Assembly (NCBI GenBank): GCA_021399445.1
Contig: JAJTUQ010000001.1
Location: forward strand, 4,154,001 to 4,218,000
From: Xylogone sp. PMI_703
Lineage: Eukaryota > Ascomycota > Leotiomycetes
Reading direction: 5' to 3'
DNA length: 64,000 bases
The notes below the pieces were generated by a model. That model was not told the DNA's origin, made no database searches, and was given only the letters and a program-made list of their open reading frames with translations. This document shows positions 58,025 to 64,000 of this stretch, in pieces (positions within the stretch are counted from its first letter, which is position 1; each line of letters opens with the position of its first letter). The position numbers and the translations under genes are program-made.

Positions 58025-58566
58025 GGTCGAATGCGACACTGATTATGAGTGACGTTTGATGCTAACCGGTTGCGAAATTTACTATCGTATTTACTGCAGT
58101 TTATGTTGTCGTATTGTTCGTGGACTATAGTATTATATCTTTTGCGGGCGATATCATATTTCCTTCGTTGATATCTTTTTGATAATCCCGATATCAGTTT
58201 TAGGTGGGGCCAGGGGAAATATCAGAGCCGCTAGCTTGATATGGCTAGGCTCATTCGGTAACCTGAGCTATCTTGGAACCTCGACTCAAGGGCATTTTAC
58301 ATGGCACCATACTCACGTTCGACACTTGTCCTGTCGTTGTGACTATCGGAGTGTCCAATCTATCGCATTAAACACCTCGCACAATTGCGATCCGACGTTG
58401 CGGCCGCGCCAGTTCCTGTAGAGCGGCATTCTAGATTGGCAGCGGCGATCTACTCTCGACCTCTTCCCCACACGCTCTCACCCCAACGTCAGCTCATCCC
58501 GATCATACTGCTGTCTACCGTTCCGATCCATCTGCGCTACATTCGAGCGCATGCGAACCCGCAATT
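58025..58566. promoter_or_regulatory. Divergent promoter between dim1 and the JmjC gene
   Basis: 542 bp separate the two start codons. The region is AT-rich near dim1 (about 58070-58180, with GATATC repeated three to four times at 58150-58195) and C/T-rich close to the JmjC gene. A shared regulatory region is inferred from the head-to-head layout only. Confidence 0.45.
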
Positions 58567-61500
58567 ATGTCAGCCGATGCGATTGTCGTAGAGGCGCCGA
58601 AAAGTGATAACGCCCCTAATGTTGGTTTATCTTCTCCTCCCGAGAGCAATCCAGCGCTTGAAGTAAAGATGGATACCAGTGATTCCGAATTGAGTGACAT
58701 AGAAGATCCCGAGGATGATCTCGCAGATGTTGAGCCCGCATTTTGGGCCGATGATGGTCATATTCCGGTGTTTAAGCCTACACCCAATCAGTTTAAAAGC
58801 TTTCCCCGATACGTAAGAACAATTTCTCTTTATCGACTGTTGGCGCATACAGTTTACTAACAGTAGAACCATCTAGATGGACAAAATAAACCCATGGGGC
58901 ATGAGATCTGGGATTGTCAAGATTATACCCCCCAATGAATGGAGGGAGAAGCTTCCGCCACTCGACGAGGCTATTAAGAAAATCAAAATAAAAGAACCGA
59001 TCAAGCAAGATATAATGGGCACTAGTGGTACATATCGACAAGCAAATATTGTTCATCAACGATCATACAACCTACCACAATGGCGCCAGTTATGCGAACA
59101 GAGTGAACATCAGCCACCTGCTCGGCGCGGCGAAAGACGAGCCAACCACGATAAGCCTCCACGACCAGCACCAAAACCCAAAGCTGATAAGGCACCTTCA
59201 AATGCCACCCAAAGGAAACGCGGGCGCCCTTCCAGGGGCAAAAGGAGCTCTCTAGCAAATAAGACTGAAGACGCAGGTACACCGGACCGCCTTCCCACGC
59301 CTGTTTCTCCAACCGTGAAAGCTGAAGATGATGTGGAATTGCTGAAGCTAGAAGTGGACGAAGAAGAGGACTCGCCAGTGAAGGGCAGGTGTGGCTCCGT
59401 TAGGCAGGAGGCGTCTGTCTCATCTCGCCGCAAGTATAATCGCCGCGAGGTTGCGAATAGAATTGATGAGGAAGCATTCAAGAATTTCAGATATCAGCTG
59501 GATGAAGAATTTAGTCCTGAACGTTGTGAGGAGTTGGAGCGTGTTTATTGGAAAACACTCACTTATGCGCCTCCTCTATATGGAGCTGATATGCCTGGAT
59601 CTCTGTTCGATGATCGGACGACTGAATGGAACCTAGGCAGGCTAGAAAATATCTTGGATGTAATGGGTGCACAAATTCCCGGAGTTAACACGGCATATCT
59701 CTATCTCGGCATGTGGAAGGCCACGTTTGCTTGGCATCTAGAAGATGTTGACCTCTACAGCATTAACTTCCTCCACTTCGGTGCTCCAAAACAATGGTAT
59801 AGTATTTCCCAAGGGGATGCTCGACGATTTGAAGATGCAATGAAGAGCATCTGGCCTGTGGATGCAAAAGCATGCGATCAGTTCCTTAGGCACAAGACTT
59901 TCCTCATCTCACCCTCGCATCTACTTCAAAACTACAATATAAGGGTCAATAAGATTGTTCACCATCCCGGTGAATTCATTGTCACTTACCCTTACGGCTA
60001 TCACTCCGGATATAATCTTGGGTATAACTGCGCCGAGGCTGTTAATTTTGCCTTGGAGTCATGGATTGAGTATGGCCGTGTTGCAAAGAAATGCGAGTGT
60101 AGCCAGGCCCAGGATAGCGTTTGGATCGATGTTAGAGAACTAGAACGGAAGTGGAGAGGCGAGGAGACTGATTATGATGAGACGGATGAAGAAGAAGAGG
60201 AAGATGGGCCCCATGATCTTCCCACTCCTCCTGAAAGTAGCGGAGATGCCAAACCTAAAGCCCCTCTACGAAAACGTAAGCGAACAGCAAACGACGGGGG
60301 AGAGGCTTCTGGTGTCAAGAAACTGCGCCTACGTTTGAAGGCTCCGGCAAAGGAGCCCTGTGTTCTATGCCCTAACGATATTCCGTCTGAACCTCTCTTG
60401 GCGACGGAAGATGGCCAGAAAGCTCATCGTTTGTGCGCTCTTTACATTCCAGAGACTTCCATTGAGCCAGGTGAACAGGAAGTCGTGATTGATATTAAGT
60501 ACATCGATAAAGCACGCCTAGAACTTAAGTGCAACTATTGCAGATCAAAGAAGGGTGCTTGTTTTCAATGTTCTCACAAAAAATGCACAAGAGCCTATCA
60601 CGCTACGTGCGCTGCTGCTGCAGGCGTTTTTGTTGAAGAGGGCGAAATTCCTGTATTCAGTGAGGATGGAACGGAGTATAAGGATCACGCCATTGAGTTC
60701 AGTTGTCGCTTCCACCGTGTTAAACGCGAAAAGAAACTCGATAGCGATGCGCTAGACGAGGATGAACGTATCAGAAAGGCTGCAGCTGAGTTAAAGGTGG
60801 GCGATGTCTGTCAAATGCAATATTTCAAAGGAGATATATTTGCGGGCGCAGTTGTTGAGAATAGAAAGAGTGAAGAGATAGTACTTGTTGATATTCTTCC
60901 CCGAGGGTATGTTAAGCTTGCTATGAGTCTGTTGCAGTGATTTGGCTAACTTGCACCAGTGACCGTGTTGAGGTTGAATACAAATGGCTTCTCATACCCG
61001 ACCCAGCGGATTATCGTCTGCCAAAACCTTCTGCTAAAGCGATTCCGATGCCCAGATCTTTCAAAGCCAAGGAATCTCTCAATACATCAAAGCGCCAGCT
61101 CCATGATGATCCAAGAGCTGACGATCCTTTTACCGACGGCTGTACCTGGGCAGAGTTTCGCTGTGAGAAAATTTCTCCCAATCCTGCACAGGTAAAAGTC
61201 GACCTATCTAAGGAAAACCAAATCTGGTACTATCTTGGCAAGACATCAACAGAAGCAAAAGCACAGTTTACAGAAGATCCGTCTAAGCCTCGACACAATC
61301 CAAAGGGACATTTTCTTGACACTATCCCTAAACCTGTCACTTCTGTTCCACGTCTCTCATATGCAGCGTCTTATCCTTCTGGTGCCAGCCAAAGTGCTTC
61401 AACTGGAGTTGCGAATCAGCAGCACCAATCTCCAACTATCACATCTATCAAGTCCGAGAAACCTTACATCTACAAGCCGCGCATACCAGCGGATCAGTAT

Positions 61501-62775
61501 CACGTTGACAGCCAGGCATACCGTTCGCAGCAGAACTTTGTCAAGCAGTCAACTCCATACCGATATGGCACGGATCCAAGGTTTGGAGCAACAGATACCC
61601 GGCCCTCTAACCCTTATTCGGGCTTCTCTCCATCGGCGTCACACCACCCGCAGTCGTCACCAATAGCTAGTAGCGGGTCATCTACACCAAAACCGCAGGC
61701 TGGCCCTGTACCGACAGCATCCTTGGCAAATCAACAACGTCCTGCCAGTTATAGTTTCCAAAGTGGCCGTAGCTCGAGCCAGAGCTCTTCTAGCTCCAGT
61801 AGAAATCATAGCGGACGCAGTGGATTAACTAATCCATTTGAGAAGTACTACTATCTCCAATGCCAGCATAACCGGTCACCTTTGGAGTATCGCAGCCCTT
61901 ACAGACCGGGACATGGGTTCATGAACGGATATGAAGGCAGTTTTGAGAAGTATGTAAAAAATCTAACCCCAGCCCAGCTCTTAGAGGCGGAGATGAGGCG
62001 GAAGACCCAAAAGTTACAAAGCGGATCTAGTGGATGGGCGCCCTCTGGCAGTCAATCACCAGGCGTTGCAGCCACTACCAAGGCTGCGCCTCCTTCTTTC
62101 AATGCAACTCTAGCTAAGCAACAGCCCCTGCCACCTCATCAAGTTACAAAGTCCGTTCAAGGCAGTTGGGAGAGGAAGGATGCATCCCAGAGTCATCCAG
62201 CCACCAAGCAGGGACACAATTCTATGTTCCACCGTCAATACCAACCTTCCCAATTTCAAAAGCCTCTGATGCATACGCCAGCCACTCAAGAAATTCGATT
62301 CCCTCAGATTAATTATCAAGCACAACAGCTTGCCGCTTCGAAGAATATTAATCCTGCTCCAAGGGTGGATTCTCGTAAGCAACTTTCTCAGGTTCCGATT
62401 GAGCAAGCTGGAAACAAAAATGACAGCTCTCCCAAGCAGGGCCAAAATAACCCAGCCGTCACACAAGCATCTTCTAGCTCTGTAACGGGAGTGACTGAAC
62501 CGGCAAAATCAATTTTATCAGAGCCAACCACCACTTTTGTCATGGAAGGTAAACCATTATATCCCCATCAGCTACCACTTAAAGCACGGGATTCACAGAG
62601 CTCCTCAGAAATCCCCGCCTATCTTCACCAACAAACGCTCCAAACGAATACACAGGCTGAGAAACCGGATGGATTGGCCGATGTTGCCGCCGATACGGCA
62701 ACGACGGTGCAGCATATCATGCTTAACGTGCGTTCTCGTGTGGAGGCATATGAACATGAGCGTATGAATAAATGA
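58567..62775 (+). CDS. JmjN/JmjC/PHD histone lysine demethylase (KDM4/Rph1-like)
   Basis: Three exons: 58567-58812, 58877-60906 and 60960-62775, giving 1363 aa. JmjN lies at about 58-105 (IPVFKPTPNQFKSFPRYMDK). A basic linker with an AT-hook-like RKRGRPSRGKR follows. The JmjC domain (about 310-480) has the iron ligands His369 and Glu371 in HLEDVD and His458 in GYHSGYN, so it should be catalytically competent. An extended PHD-type Cys/His cluster (about 575-695; CVLCP, CNYCRSKKGACFQC, HATCA) and a short Tudor-like segment (VGDVCQMQYFKGDIFAG) follow. The last 550 residues are Ser/Gln/Pro-rich. KDM4-type enzymes remove methyl groups from H3K9 and/or H3K36 using 2-oxoglutarate and Fe(II). It acts in the nucleus. 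Confidence 0.93.
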
Positions 62776-64000
62776 TGTGGTGTGTTATCATCTGGAAGTG
62801 ACGATTAATGAAATTCACACAGCAGGACACGTGACGATACGGATAGCAGCTAGGAAACTACTGTATTTGTACGAATTGCACATTGGGAGCACCTCATGGA
62901 GATGGCGTTAGGACGTGAGGCATATCCTCGATTGATGGTGGCTATCTGATCGCTTCTTTCTTTTCGTTCTTTTTACAACGTCAAATCTTAATTACGGCGA
63001 ACCTGGCATATGTTTTACATGTCTATATAAGACCGGGGTTTGGCGATTCATTGGCTGTCGGGTCGATGACTGGACATGCATAACATACATAGGGGTATTT
63101 CTGGAGTTTGCTTCTTTCGTTAATTTCTTTCCTGCTTATAGGCATTGGTTGTTGGAGTACTTTAATTGGGATATTGTCTGGTTTGGGGGCGTACAGAACC
63201 TCGGTGCATAGTACCTTGATACAATCAATGCGATTGTTGTACATAGCCCTTATAGGGGGACCATCACCCATGCTTTTAGTCTTGCGTTGCAATCCATTGC
63301 AGATAGAAACGACTTCCCACTTCTTAAATCATGCGTGAATACTTTTTCGGCCGTGAATCGCACTTGCTATCTCCGTCCCGGAAGACACGCCAGCCATAGA
63401 ACCCCCTACCCCGCGCCAACCTACCGTTCCGCGTCACTTTAGATGCAGGACGTAGCATTTGAGTGGCCGGCTCGAGTACTAGGCTACAGCTTAATCAGCT
63501 CTGTGAAGCTCTACCTATAGTGGGAAGGTAAAGACGTAACACGGTCACGCATGCGAATCAGAAACTGTAAGAGATCTTGGAGTCTGCTCCCGACAAATCT
63601 CCAGGTGACTCTGGCTGGGGCGAACATCCACATTGGGCGACGATTATCCTCCCCCAGATTTCGGGCGCACGGACTGGCCTCGGCCCATTCCACGCCCCGC
63701 AGACGCTATCACTCCGACTCCGACGACACAAACCTTCAACTCCCCATGCTCTAAAGTCTAGGCGCCATGAGGCTATCTCGGGAGTGGTGAGGGGTGTGAG
63801 GGACTGGAGGGGTGCCACTCTCCTCCTGGACCCTGTTATCACGGCATGAGCGGGTAAGGAAGCTCTTCCCCCTCTTCTACACCAACGGTCGTAAGGATCA
63901 TCTTCGCTGATTCTTATATCTCTTATATCTCTTCTTTCCCTCTTTGCTTCTTTTTGCTTTATATAGGCTATATCTCACAATCTACCCGAGTTGATCTTTA
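62776..64000. other. Right-end stretch, no gene supported
   Basis: The first part is likely the 3' region of the JmjC gene. From about 63.85 kb the DNA becomes pyrimidine-rich (TCTTATATCTC repeats), as upstream of many fungal genes, so a gene may start beyond the window. The GC-rich open frames at 63.5-63.85 kb on both strands have no recognisable features. Confidence 0.45.

Noticed and set aside
1..64000. CRISPR arrays, bacterial operons or phage-type systems
   Set aside because: The spliced genes and protein families are fungal, and no regularly spaced identical repeats were found.

Overview
The window is nuclear DNA of a filamentous ascomycete (Pezizomycotina; the gene set looks like Leotiomycetes/Helotiales, but that placement is inference). 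Most spliced genes have introns of about 48-165 nt with GTATGT/GTAAGT-type donors and CTAAC/CTGAC-type branch sites. The products include fungal-type families: an Mps1 kinase, a questin-oxidase-like protein, a YAG7-like protein and a Rph1/KDM4-type demethylase. No tRNA, rRNA or CRISPR was found.

Region 1 (1-16.9 kb) is gene-poor and repeat-rich. It holds a seven-copy bipartite repeat at the left edge, a MITE-like element, several hairpins and a 23-bp tandem repeat. Hidden in it are four short spliced genes (near 1.0, 7.5, 10.8 and 14.3 kb) encoding related 77-101 aa Ser-rich proteins. All four end in a conserved S-x-[DE]-[DE]-[AV]-L-x-G-V-G-[AS]-W motif and share a phase-2 intron near the start codon. 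I do not recognise this family; it is the most interesting content of the window.

Region 2 (17.0-26.4 kb) holds a four-exon cytidine deaminase, an SGNH/GDSL hydrolase, the Mps1 spindle-checkpoint kinase and a six-exon flavin monooxygenase. Region 3 (27-41.9 kb) is mostly non-coding. It contains a decayed SF1 helicase with CCHC zinc knuckles and one large C2H2 transcription factor, followed by about 8 kb with no convincing intact gene.

Region 4 (41.9-62.8 kb) is compact and mostly conserved housekeeping: a small secreted protein, an E3D-type (HECT_2) ubiquitin ligase divergent from a questin-oxidase-like protein, Rad17, an M1 aminopeptidase with a 9-nt microexon and a suspected damaged splice acceptor, a 78-aa CENP-W-like histone-fold protein in four tiny exons, a YAG7-like RGG protein, the rRNA dimethylase Dim1 and, divergent from it, a JmjN/JmjC/PHD demethylase. 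Several of these act in chromosome maintenance (Mps1, Rad17, CENP-W-like, KDM4-like) or ribosome biogenesis (Dim1), but I see no sign of co-regulation beyond shared divergent promoters.

All gene models were built by eye from frames, splice signals and family knowledge. No database was searched.
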